Of a stretch of 64,000 nucleotides of DNA, positions 52,313 through 64,000 are shown piece by piece. The position numbers and the translations under genes are program-made. How positions within the stretch are numbered: the first letter of the stretch is position 1; every line of letters begins with the position of its first letter. The notes under the pieces were generated by a model that saw only the letters and a program-made list of their open reading frames with translations, searched no databases and had not been told where the DNA came from. Source of the DNA: Ophiodon elongatus (Eukaryota > Chordata > Actinopteri > Perciformes > Hexagrammidae); the NCBI GenBank assembly GCA_016806645.1, contig JACSYO010001682.1:2158001-2222000 (forward strand), given 5' to 3'.

Positions 52313-54154
52313 TGAGTAAGCAGCAGAAACCAGTCTGTGCAGAATCAGCTGATTGGCGTTCCTGAGAGCAATGGGATTAAGAGATACCTGGCATGCCGTT
52401 TGTCGAGATAATTAGCACATGCTGAATTAAAATACAATGAAAGTAACACCAGTCCAAATATGTTCTGTATTTACTGACACAGCTCGAATTTCAAAGACAT
52501 GTTGTTGGTGCAACTTGGGAAGAATGACATAGAAATTACCCTCCTCAATATTACAGTTCGGATGCTGGCGTATCCGAGTATTAACAGTGAACGTGACATT
52601 AGTTTATGCGTCTGTTTATTATCTCTACCGGGGAGGTGATGCTTTGGATGGATTACCACGCAGGTCTAGCAGGTACAGACGGGTACAGAGGGGCCAAGGG
52701 CTCTGGGGCCTCCAAAGGCAGACACTCTCTTTGACATGACAGTTATTAACATTTCTCATTGGCTTAAAATGACTATGTTTGTTACGTTATTTGAGACGCA
52801 GATGTGAAGAAAAATAAGTGAATGACGCCTTTTAGTTTCCCACGGGACAAGAACAGCAGTCATGTGTGAAATATGTTTGACCCATCCATCCACCCTAACC
52901 TCCACCTTTTGAGGACTTCTGTGGACGATCATTTGAAACACACGGTACGTCTGAAACATACATAATCTGCGACAAAATACGCTTTGTTAGCTTGTTAGAC
53001 AGCAGGATATCTTAAAAACGTGATCGATTTCAATGAAATTTGGCACATCAAATATCTGGATGATTTTATTAATTTAACCTTGGAATCAACATTTTAAATT
53101 AAGATTATAATTCAATTGAAAGTGCAGGACAGCTATTAATGGACCTTGTTGTGAGATTGGTTCGTCAACTGTTCCCCGGGTCCAGATTGAACTTTTTGAA
53201 TTATTTATTTTAGTATCTCACTCTCCAACTAAGGCATTACTGCCACCAGTATGGACACAGGTCAACTGTATTTTCAGACAGTGTTGTGGGTATATCAAAT
53301 GTTTTTTTTCTAAATTCTACACACACAAACCATTATTATTACCATTATTAGTTTCCATACTCCTGTGCTGTGTTTGACATAAACCCTCAAAACTCAAATT
53401 GTGCACTTGCAACCAGAGCAGTCCTGTCACATTTAATGCCATTTCATCTATACATGGTTCTACAGCAATAAGTTAAATCAAAACTGTAATAGTAATACTA
53501 ACGAGTCACACCAAACTTTGAACAAATCATCTTTATTTCCAGACAGGATTTAGACATTCTCCAAAAATCAACACAATCAGCATGATTATGTGTGTATCTG
53601 TATGCAGATCGAGATCCAGATGCAGACTCTAAAAATACAGAAAACCCCCACAACTTCTATTAATAACCGTTTGTATTTAGATGGCTGTGCAGAGGTGCAT
53701 GCACTCTCTTAATGCTCTCTACTTTACCAGTAAATCACCGAAAGTAAAATTGGGTCTCTTTTTACTTTCTTTGGTAAAATTCTGTTTTCTAATCTCTCAG
53801 AAATGTTCCTCTCTGCGCCCACGATGCCTCCTGTTTCTGTGGCTGCATCAACACCAATTTAAAAAGAAGAAGAAAAAAAAAGCAAGTATTTCCTGCTCTT
53901 CTGTGCTCCTTCCCAAAATCGTGATGAACTTTTCATCCACTGATAGTCACACTAACCCTGCCTCCTTTTCTTCTCCCTGTCTTTAGAAATAAAAAGGAAA
54001 AAAACAAAACTCCTGGTGCTTTGCCATCTCTGCAATAAAAGGAAACACTTAAGCTGCCTACGTTTCCCACAGTCCTCAGCTACAGGCAGGCAGAAAGGAC
54101 TGTAATTTGCCTGTCTAATTACCAGGCTATTTTAAGTGGCGTATGCATGTGTCT

Positions 54155-54156
<2 letters not shown>

Positions 54157-54194
<38 letters not shown>

Positions 54195-54297
54195 TTTGAG
54201 GGGGGGAGACACAATGCACCACTGCACTATTACACAGTATACACACACACATCGCAAACGCCCTGAGCTTCACACAAACGCAAGAATAGAAAGACAC

Positions 54298-54332
<35 letters not shown>

Positions 54333-54335
54333 CAC
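54157..54335. repeat. (GT)18 and, after 100 bp, (CA)20: oppositely oriented microsatellites
   Basis: GT at 54157-54192 and CA at 54294-54335 (one AA interruption) are complementary and could pair as a long-looped hairpin in RNA or single-stranded DNA. Confidence 0.93.
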
Positions 54336-55029
54336 GGAGGAGCTCCCAGCAGCTACAATAAAGCTGTCAGAGTCTCGAGCAGCTCGGAGAAGAGAGCAGA
54401 AAAAGAGAGGATCGAGAGATAAATGGAGAGCGGACAAAAGGAGAGTTGAATAATTCATGGGCGTTTTTTTTTTTTTTTTGAAGGAGCTTTCCTTTCTCAT
54501 CATCTCTCTCGCTCTCTCTGTCTCTCTCTCTGGATATCTCCACCTCACATACATACTGAGCAAGGAGAAGATCTTCTTGCACTAAACCTTGATAGTGGTT
54601 TCTATTGACTTAACACATTCGTTGCACTGCATGTTATGTGAGCCTCGCATGACATGTTGTGCTTTTAATTATCAGAGGTCGTATCAGAAACAGCAGGGAG
54701 TAAAAAAAAAGCTTATAATCAGATTTATCAACCCAATCACGTTAACTTGTTCTTAACTTGGTCATTAAAAGTTCCTTCTTTTTGTGTTAAACACTGTTCA
54801 GCTCTTTATACCATACAAATCAATGGTCTTTGATATGTAGTACCAACATCATATTCAACACAGTTATGATAAGACGATGCCACCTGGCAGGGACGAAGTG
54901 CAATATATACGTAAAATCACTTGAGAGATAAAAACGTTCTTCAACAAGGTGCCTGTGTGAACAAAATGAATTCAAACATAGACGGATGGTTTAAAGAATA
55001 CGGTTGGTCCACGCTCCACTTTGGTTAAA

Positions 55030-55345
55030 CAACTCAACAACTATTAGATGTCCTCTTAACTTTGGTGAGCCTCTCATTTTTCCTCCAGCTCCACCGTGAG
55101 GTCGACTTTTGAGGTTTTGAGTGGAAGGTCTCAACAACTATTGGACAGATTGCCATGACATTTGGTTCCACCCCTACATCTTCCCCTGAGGACTCATTGT
55201 TAGAACTTTTCTGATCACCTGATCAACTTTCTAGTGATCCACCGATTCTTTATTTCTATAGCCGTTTGCTGTAACCCTCCAGTTTTGCCCGAAGTTTCTC
55301 CCCTCCAATAGCTTTGCTTAGTGCTAATTAGCAAAAAAATAAATA
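55030..55345 (+). repeat. teleost interspersed repeat, same family as 42845-43410
   Basis: ACTTTGGTGAGCCTCTCATT, TTCCTCCAGCTCCACCGTGA and GGACAGATTGCCATGACATT, and TTAGTGCTAATTAGCAAA at the end, match the family. It is divergent and internally deleted. Confidence 0.6.
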
Positions 55346-55959
55346 AGTAAATAAGAAACGGAGAACAGCCCACATACCTCCTCCTTGTTTTTTTTACAAG
55401 ATAATGAAAAAGATGGTTGGATAATGGGAACAGCCTTTAAAGTACACATCCAAATCTTTGCATTTTGGGCACAATAGAATAACAACATACTATTTTTTGA
55501 ATAAACAATTTATAGACGTTATTATAGACCTATAGATGAGAGTATCAGAGTATGCATCATGTGCTCTCTGAATCTGCCATTTACTGGTCTCATATTCTTA
55601 CAACTCCTTTTGTTGTGTACAACTTTTTATACAACTTTACTTGAATCTTCTTGTAAGATGCATTAACTCTAGCAGATAGCAGATATGAAACAATGAAGCT
55701 TTTAGAATTCATTCTCATTTTCTAAATTTGGCTTTTACATGACCCTGAAACTCTACATTTAGTGCAGAAAAACAATCAATTTTCAATCATATTTAAAATC
55801 TAAAATCTGATTTTAAATAAACTTATGCCTAAAAGTATTTATGTAAAAGTATAATTTCATGGTTCTTGTTGAACCATGAAAATGATTTGCTTTACTGAAC
55901 TTTTTTTTAAATGCAAACACACACACACAAACATTTCTCTCTGTCTCTCTTCCTGTCTG

Positions 55960-55960
<1 letters not shown>

Positions 55961-56017
<57 letters not shown>
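55961..56017. repeat. (TG)28 microsatellite
   Basis: An uninterrupted TG run. A complementary (AC)n lies at 56164-56220. Confidence 0.96.
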
Positions 56018-56018
<1 letters not shown>

Positions 56019-56162
56019 ATTCAGCGAAATAAAGCCATGGAGTGTCGGGCTCAGCATCTCTGCATTGCCTGTTCATTGTGCTGCTGGGAAGGCAACAGTG
56101 GCAACCCCTGGGATGATGCACCATGTCAGCAAACACATAACAATGGATTGTCTGGTGTCTCA

Positions 56163-56163
<1 letters not shown>

Positions 56164-56217
<54 letters not shown>

Positions 56218-56220
56218 ACA
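56164..56220. repeat. (AC)n microsatellite
   Basis: About 28 AC units with one TC interruption. It is the inverse of the TG run 150 bp before it. Confidence 0.96.
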
Positions 56221-59200
56221 TAAACACACACAGAGAGTCACAAAACAATATTTTGGGCATGACTCCCAGCTGTCACTAGTGTAAAACACTAAGCCTGTTT
56301 CCAACACGTGGCCTGGTACAAACAAGACGTATACACAAATAAATGCTGCTAGGGACAAAAAAAAAAGAAAAAAGCATCCATCTGAAGCAGAAGTAGGCTT
56401 TTTTTAAAAATACATTTCCTGAAGTACAACTATATTGTGCTGGGAAAAAGTAAAAGAAAGTATGACATTGTTATGCTGGATTCAGGCTATCTCAGATTTA
56501 ATTGATCATTGTGCCTGAAGCTGCTGCCATCGTATCTGGACCTCAACCATTCAGCTTGTGGTCTTTCACGACATCGGGTGAGAGGGATAACAACAATCAC
56601 ATTGTACAGCTCTGACATACTTGTTTTTCTATCAGGACCTCATCCACTATGACGTACTGTTGACTGCATTGACTAAAAGGAATGTGCTCAGTGCTTATTT
56701 TTTTCAACAGGGAAAAAAGTACTGATATATTTCACTTAAGTAGCAGTACCACAGCACTTAAAGGCAGAGCAGTGAGGAAAGCTAGTGAGCTGGCTGAATA
56801 GAAAAGTGGTGACAAAAACAACAAGACTGCAGGTGGATTTACAACTAAGCTAGCTGATTGGAACAAAACAAGCAATTTCAAGATTTTTCAAGCTTTGGAA
56901 AATTTTAATTGAACTTTTTTAATTTTTTAATTTACTGTTTTCTGACTATTTAAAGAGGATTAATCTGCTATTCTAAAAATAATCAACAGACTAATAGTGA
57001 TGGAAAAAAACCCTAGTTGCTACCTTATTTGTATGTCTTATATTATGTCTGATGTCTAAAACCGAAGTCAAATTAAATTATTTAAAATAAAAATAAAAAA
57101 ACACCCAAAGACATAAAAGTACACATTAGAAACATCGAGACACACGCTGAGACATTTCTGTGTTTCAGGGAGAAGAACAGCAGCAACGGAAGATGAGCTC
57201 ATCTCTGGTTACTCAAACCGCTAATGACTGGCCCACTGCTGAAATACCCCACACGTGTCACCGTGGATGGCAGAGGCTGACACCTAAACACAGCGTGAGA
57301 GGCTGGGAGCTAAAAGTGAAGCTTGCCACAGATACCAGCTGCTAAAAGCAAAAGTGCTGCAGTCTCTGCCTGCTGCGGTTATTAATCCAGAGGCAGCTGC
57401 TGTGTGGTTAGCACACATTCTGACACGCGTTCCTCAACTCATGATGATATTTTTGGAAAGGTTGTTGTTCATGTCAGTATTCAGTTTCTTTGAATAAGTC
57501 TTGCACTACTAATTTACAATTAGGCCACTTTTTTTTTAACGTCTGGCCAAATCTGCTCACTACTGTTAATAATAACAATGTAACCGTTATGCGTGCTTGT
57601 GTGGACGTCCACCTAAGTGCTTTACACTACCACCCAGTGGGTTATTGATCAAGCATTTAATTAATCAAACCGGAACATCGGATCAGAGAGGGGTAGTAAT
57701 GACTGGAGCAAATCCATACTTACTGTTCAGCACATGTGCATAAACAACAGTCAGAGCCAACAGGCAGTCACACGAGAGGCCACCTTCTCATCCTCCAACG
57801 CACACTGCAGCAGCAGAGTCAGGCGAAGAAGATCGACAGCGTGCTCGAGAATCTCCGTGTTAGGTTAGGAGCTCGGGGGGCAATTAGCTTAGCTTAGCTT
57901 AGCACAAAAACTTTGCCAGATGTTCCAAAGTACACCTTCCTCCACCCCGAGAGCTGAATAATTGTGTCTTTCTTGTTTTTATACAAAGACCAACAAAACA
58001 TCCTCTGCACCAGTTTTAAGAAGAGGTGGACAATTTCCCTGATTTAGGCAGCCTTATCGGGACACATATCTTTAAAACACATACACAAGTCAGCATTAAA
58101 ATATCTTTCTGCTGCTGCTGCTATCTATATGTTCTGATTGTTTGTAATGTCGCTTTATTACCGTGTATATTTATTTCAATTTGCGCCGCTCCTTCTCACA
58201 AATAAACGACACCAAATCTACCATCTATCTCTGTCAGAGCGACGTCAAGTCCTTCCCATCCCACAGAGCAATTTGACTTTGAAAATATGTTTAACAGATG
58301 TATATTATACTTGGATTTGTCTGAAGACGTTGAGTTTAAATTAAGGTTGTCCAAGGTTGAAAAGTGAACATTTTGATGACGTCTAGCATTAACCCAAGCC
58401 TTCGTCATGATATGAGATAACAGAATATGCCAAAAAATAAAGTCATACTGTAAACACGGGGGCGTGCAGTATGTTAAATATTTAAAGGATTTTGTGCACT
58501 TTTGTAATGACGTTTTTAAAATATGGTCTAAAAGTGGGCTATAAATAGCCAATAAATCCTGGTCTCCATCAGAGCTAAAGGAAAGGTTGACATGACGTCT
58601 ATTGCACAGTGAGATCCTAATGTGGTCACAATGAATGCTGATATTAAAATAATGCTTGAGGCCTTCCACAATGAACGTCTGAGTGGGCTGTGTGGCATCT
58701 TCTGGTCGAACAACTTCACAACCCTGGAATTATACAGAAAAAAACCATCTGGGGACTCGTCCAGCTAAACATGTTGCTGAGGACGGGAAACACTGGAGTG
58801 GAGCTCATTGTGAACTTAAATCCAACGGGGGATGATGAGGATTATCTTGTTTGTTTAATCCAGTAAAGTTATCCACCTCTGTGGCTTTTCTTCTTAGATT
58901 GTTTCATTTGAAGGGCACTTATGGGCTTGAAGAGGTGGACGTATTCAGTATTATTTTGTGTAACAGAACTCTCTGATGATTCCACTTTTATTTTTTTCTT
59001 GGGACCTTTTTAGGCTTTCCGACCACCAGTAATGTAAAAATGGTTTTCGTAACATAAGTGTTTCTTACAGCCAGGCGAAATAACTTGAGTCTTGTCGTCA
59101 CAGATACAGAGACGCCACATAGAAGTGCGGATAAATAAAACTATTTCTTCAGGTGCGGAAGCTGCAGGACTTCCATCATGCACTGATTACTGTCAAACAA

Positions 59201-59999
59201 CCAAACATTACCATGAGATAACGTCTGAACAATCACATTATGTCACATTTATTCATATATATTTCTTCTACTAGAGAGTAAATAATCGCATTGTTTCTGC
59301 GATTATAATCTCTGCTCACTTTAGTTCTTACTTCCATTCCATTGTTGCTGTCGGAAGGAAATTAGTGACGCCTGAACTGTCTGTTCCTCTGCTGGTTTCC
59401 TTTTCCCACGTCCTCCTTAAACTCTCATCTTTGTCTTCACCTCAGGCCTCTCTTCATTCTCCTCTTTGCAAGGAATGCGCTTTTGAACATGACGTGATAA
59501 AATACATTGCAAACTAACTCGTTCGTGCCGGCAGCATCAGTCAGAGAAACCCGGTCATGTTTTGTGCATTTCTCTCTGAGAGAACGCCTGAAGCGGTGAA
59601 ACTACACACATTCCTTCTGAGCCAAATGTATATTTTGCATCTTTACAGTTAAACCCAAGTGTTTTTTTTAGTTTTTTTTTTTACTGTTTTTCAGTTAATT
59701 TCTCTTTTTTTCCCCCCTAAAGGTGTATTCAGTATTATTTCCCTGTTTTACTGTTGCTTAAGCTACCTATAATGCTAAATAGCTAACAGTTATATGAGCT
59801 GGTCAGATCACGTTTGTTGTTGAGGTCAGTGTTTTATAACAGGTATAACGCTATAGTGAACAAAAAAATTATCTTACTGTCGATCCTACAGCTGCCACTA
59901 AAATGTTACTAAGGAGCCATGGTTCACTGACATCATGAAAAAAAAAAAATCTGCCAAGTCTGTCTATCCAACGTGAGGAAGCATACATTTTTAATGGGA

Positions 60000-60180
60000 T
60001 ACGTTGATTTTGTGTCTAACGCGAAGGTTTCGTGATATAACAAGAAAAAGCAAGAAAAGTGTCTTGTAGAAACAGAATGATTTGGTGTCTGGTGATAATG
60101 AGGAAATATGTCATAACGACATGAAAAATATCTTGTTGCTACCTGAAAGGATCCTGTTAAAACAAGAAAGTTTTCACATT
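60000..60180. repeat. degenerate CTTGTTATAACGAG-type tandem repeat
   Basis: AACAAGAAAAAGCAAGAAAA, GTCATAACGACATGAAAAAT and TGTTAAAACAAGAAAG recur as imperfect short palindromic units known from fish genomes. Confidence 0.45.
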
Positions 60181-61495
60181 AGGACCCCGAAGCTGAACAA
60201 ACAGGGTTGTTGTTGTTTTTTGTCACGCTGGCACTGATGTGGACCTTTAAAGAATAACATTAGACTTTATTACTGCAGCTAAATTTAATGACTGCAGCAG
60301 TAAATGCTAACAGCCAAAACATTTTGCAGTAAAAGTGAGGGAATAATCATGAAATATTTCTTGTTAATCCAATGCATTATTACTGATTACCAACAACATG
60401 TTTATCTGTCTGGTCGGATGGATCTCTTTATTATTTATGAGTTGGAAGCATTTGTGTGATTAATGTTGTAATTGTTAAAAACCAGATGTGTTCTTGTGTG
60501 CACGCTTCACCCCTGATGCGATTCAGATGATGCAGGAAGCCTGTAATGAGAAACATCACATTGCAATCATGAATGTATATGTGTTTCTTCATATTATGAT
60601 CGATATCAGTACTCTTGTCGGTTATTTATAGAGGTTAACAGTCCAAGATCTTTGTTCCGGAAGGTTTTCCGCACTGACGAGAAGTTCATTCAGGGAGGAA
60701 AACTGGATACTTTTAACTTATTTGTCATAAAAGTAGTCAGATTTAAAAACACTGAAGCCTGTCGGTATCTACAATCCACAGGGATCAGTATCGGTCTCAG
60801 TCTTTAAAAACTCATATCAGTCAGATTGCAGTCTGGTTCACACACAGGTCTGAGATTCCAGGAGGGATTTAGTGGGAGAGAGCTGGAGGGTTGGGTGAGA
60901 AAAGGGAGGAAGAAAGTGAGTGCGTGTGAGAGGTTTGTTTTTTTCCCATGACTCTGTAGGAGTCAGACAGGTAGGGGTCTGGGATTAGAGAGTGTGACCC
61001 AGCTCAATCTGGAGCAATGAATTCTTCCCTCACAGCACTCACTGGCCTTTATGGAGGCACTTATCAGATCACCATCAAAAGAAAGAGGAAATCCTCAAAA
61101 TCTTCTCCTTATTTTGCAATTTTGATGTAATGTTTTGTCATAATCTGCACATCTTTTAACAGATAAATAAATATATGACGTTATGATCATCCTTATCTGC
61201 GAGCTGTAACGCAGAGAGATTTCACCTAGATCCAGTCTATTTACTGTGCATATAGATCACATTTCCAGTTTATTCAGAACGAACGAAAGAACTGTCATGA
61301 TCGGTGAGCGCCACGTCAACAGACGTGAATAATAGTGAAGTTGTTGAATTTGGACAAAGTCACAGTTTAATTTACGTGACAATGATGAAGCACATTCATT
61401 TCTTGAGCTCTAACTGCTGAAACATTAGAACAACATGTTAAAGTTAATGACATACCTTTCTTTCATTGATGTGTAACAGAGCCCTCTAGTGGCTT

Positions 61496-61503
61496 TCTCT
61501 CTC

Positions 61504-61582
<79 letters not shown>
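61496..61582. repeat. (CT)n(CA)n microsatellite
   Basis: About 36 CT units with one CC interruption, followed by (CA)6. Confidence 0.95.
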
Positions 61583-61719
61583 AACTATTATGTATTATTA
61601 AAGTGCCCTAAGCCGGTTGGCTCACAGAGCTTTCAGCTCATATCTGAAGCAGAGCAGACATACCTGTCTGTCTGCCGCTCTAATACCTGTAATTCTCTAC
61701 CCCAGGGTCTGGAAGTGTC

Positions 61720-61729
61720 TGTGTGTGTG

Positions 61730-61794
<65 letters not shown>
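61720..61794. repeat. (TG)n(CGTG)n microsatellite
   Basis: TG units, then about 16 GCGT tetramers. Confidence 0.95.
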
Positions 61795-62464
61795 ATGTAG
61801 AATAAGGTTAGTTCCTGCTCCCCGAAGGTCCACGTTTTGGACATTTAGCCAAAAAAAACAGCCACTGTATTTAAAATGAAACCAACCAATCAGACGCCTG
61901 CTTCGCTGCATGACTGTTCAGCTGATGTCTGTTGTTGTGTCGTCAGTTAAAAGGAATGTTGCATGCTCATACATCATGTCTTTGAGCTGTGTTTGCTCTG
62001 TTCTCACTGCACAGTCTGTTAGTGAATACGTGTTTTCACAGGGACGGTCGCATGAATGCAGAGAGGCGGATGTGTGAGGGTGTGCGCTTACAATACATCA
62101 CTACATCCTTTACTTTCACCCAGAAGGCTGCTCTTCATGCCCATTGTGGAACCAGAGGTCAAAATGGACTTATTGGTTATGTAACTTCTATAATTAGGTA
62201 TTGCCACTTCTGTACTTATCTCAACTCATAGGAAAACTTACTAGAAGTGCACTGATACCATTACTGATATTGGATGTCGATATAGTACTGACTCAGATAG
62301 CTAAATACCAAGTCAGTGCATTCATGTCTGTGTATTTATTTGCTGCAATTTGTTTTCCAAAGTTAGGGAAGCGATGTTTAAGTCAAGCCTGACGTTGCCT
62401 CACACATAAAAGAATGCCCCCAGGAACTGAACACAGAGGTGATTAATTAAAGACTGGTCTAGGA

Positions 62465-62625
62465 TCAGCACTTGAGCTGGTAGGCAGATTGTTTTGACAG
62501 AGCCTGGCCAGCTGTTTCCCCCAGTCTGCGTGCTACGCTAAGCTAACTGGCCATTGACTGTGGCCTTATATTTAACAATTGGATATGGAAGTGTTATCAA
62601 TCTTCTCATCTGCTGGAAAGTGATT
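62465..62625 (-). repeat. teleost GCTTAGC-type repeat fragment
   Basis: GGCAGATTGTTTTGACAGAG, CCAGCTGTTTCCCCCAGTCT, GCTAAGCTAACTGGCC and AAGTGTTATCAATCTTCTCA follow the same order as 1175-1328. Confidence 0.65.
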
Positions 62626-63359
62626 AAGTGCTTTCCTCAAAATATAAAATATATCAAACAAATCAAATTTAACTTTATTCATGACCTGTGGTTAAACCTA
62701 CTTTATTTCAAGATAAATAAGGGACATTTTAACCCTTATTTTCCCCTTAAAATGTCCCTTATTCCTCTTGAAGTAAACCACTTATATCAGCACAATGTGA
62801 TTTGTGTCACATAGGCACAGAGAACAGACACGTTGGTCATCACCGCTCTGATGTTGTCCCTCAAACTACAACATTGAAATGTTGAGTGTGTTGCTGGTGA
62901 CAAACACTGTGTCTTCACACTAGCTTTTGTATTTTATTGTTGCCACGTCAGCTTGTGTATGAAAATACCGAACTGGAAAGACTGCTTCATGTATGCCAGA
63001 TTTAGAATCCAGCAGTGGAAAGGCGTCCCACCCACAGCATGACACAACATGAGAAATAAAGAGTGAAAAGGCAGTAAACAGTGTGGGAGACAGAAACAGA
63101 AACCATTGGGGAGTGAACTGCGAGGAACAGTGAAGGAAGGCAGATGGTAAGAAATAGAAATGAAGGGAATCTTTCTTCAGCAGGTTTATAAAAGGAGGGG
63201 ACATACTCTTCACCTTAAAGCAGAATATTTTGAACATAGAATGTTAATAGGGATTCTTGCAGGATGACGTTGGGGAAGCTGCAGAGCTTTCAGAGTTCTC
63301 TAAGGGCTTTCTAAAACATAATGACAACTGTTCTGTTATCTTGAAGTTTTTGGCTTCAT

Positions 63360-63660
63360 TTCGTTTTAAAACTATTTTTTGTAATAAAAGTACTGAAGTA
63401 CTAACAGAACCAATGTATTTACAGTAAACCATCTAGAGTAAAAGCACTCCTCCAAAGTATTATTTGATTATTATTCCTGATGTGGCGAGGTGGAGCTAAC
63501 TTGAACTATATATACACTGAATCTTCAACAATGCGTCATAAAATCATCATTTATACAGTATGTGTAAAATATTAATCTGCAACTTGTTAGATGAATTCCA
63601 TGCAGTAAAAAGTACAATGTTTCCATCTAAAAAATAGTGGAGTAGAAGTACAAGCACATC
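63360..63660 (-). repeat. teleost ACTTAAGTA-type repeat, divergent
   Basis: GTAATAAAAGTACTGAAGTA opens it, and CAGTAAAAAGTACAATGTTT then AGTGGAGTAGAAGTACAAGC close it, in the inverted family order. Confidence 0.55.
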
Positions 63661-64000
63661 AAAACATGCAGTATTAATAAATGTGTATATACATGTGTAT
63701 GTGTGTTGTCAACCCTCGATGGATGAAATGTGTTTTAGGATATCTACAGCATCAGTGGATCTCTCCATGTTTGGGGGCTTTTATTTGTGGACTCTGGCTC
63801 CCTCTGTTGGTCAGAGAAATACTAGTAGGCTGAGCAAAAGGTATATTTGGATCAGAAACACACCTTCAGATAATTTACGATTAGGAGGAGGATTCCACAT
63901 CTGCAAATTTCTAATAATCCTTGTTTAATATGTGAATTGACTGCCAACGAAAATGCCATTGTGATGTCCTATAAATAATTTGTATATATTATATATCTTA

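Larger units (their letters stand above)
50037..64000. other. non-genic sequence upstream of afdn, distal part
   Basis: It contains microsatellites (51151-51201, 51327-51402, 52279-52310, 54157-54192, 54294-54335, 55961-56017, 56164-56220, 61496-61582, 61720-61794), repeat copies (55030-55345, 60000-60180, 62465-62625, 63360-63660) and a foldback (62705-62775). Stretches 50050-51120, 52320-54130 and 57000-59990 look unique. The longest open frame (58196-58669, minus) is unrecognised. No tRNA, rRNA or protein-coding exon can be supported. Confidence 0.65.

Noticed and set aside
58196..58669. 157-codon open frame on the minus strand
   Set aside because: No family resemblance, no splice or promoter context, AT-rich codons. 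By rough estimate one or two open frames of this length are expected by chance in 128 kb of strand.

Overview
The window is vertebrate nuclear DNA, most likely from a ray-finned (percomorph-type) fish. It has a split gene with vertebrate splice signals, a CpG-rich first exon, dozens of (CA)n/(GT)n microsatellites, and many decayed copies of interspersed repeats that I recognise from teleost genomes. Nothing prokaryotic, viral or organellar is visible.

The only gene I can support is afadin (afdn, the MLLT4/AF6 orthologue), on the minus strand. Ten coding exons can be placed to the base, from the ATG at 39060 down to 77. They join without a frame break into 421 codons covering the N-terminus, both Ras-associating domains and the start of the FHA domain. 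The rest of the protein (remaining FHA, DIL, PDZ and the F-actin-binding C-terminus) lies beyond position 1. Exons 2-10 sit within 10.5 kb (77-10596). Exon 1 is separated from them by a 28.4 kb first intron (10597-38958).

Layout: 1-10596, exons 10 to 2 and their introns, rich in microsatellites; 10597-38958, intron 1, with microsatellites, several old repeats, a degenerate minisatellite and a few motif clusters that could be regulatory; 38959-39060, exon 1; about 39061-39340, CpG-rich 5' UTR/promoter; 39341-64000, AT-richer upstream sequence with repeats and no recognisable gene.

I found no new multi-gene system. The most unusual signal is that dinucleotide repeats abut or overlap the splice sites of afadin: a (UG)n tract fills the usual polypyrimidine position before exon 3, the weak donor of exon 7 runs straight into (CA)n and (UA)n, and a similar compound repeat begins 36 bases after exon 5. 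These places could make splicing of the Ras-association region sensitive to repeat length. The other findings are foldbacks, G-rich tracts, nested or inverted repeats and candidate regulatory motif clusters. All are inferences from reading the sequence and no search was run.
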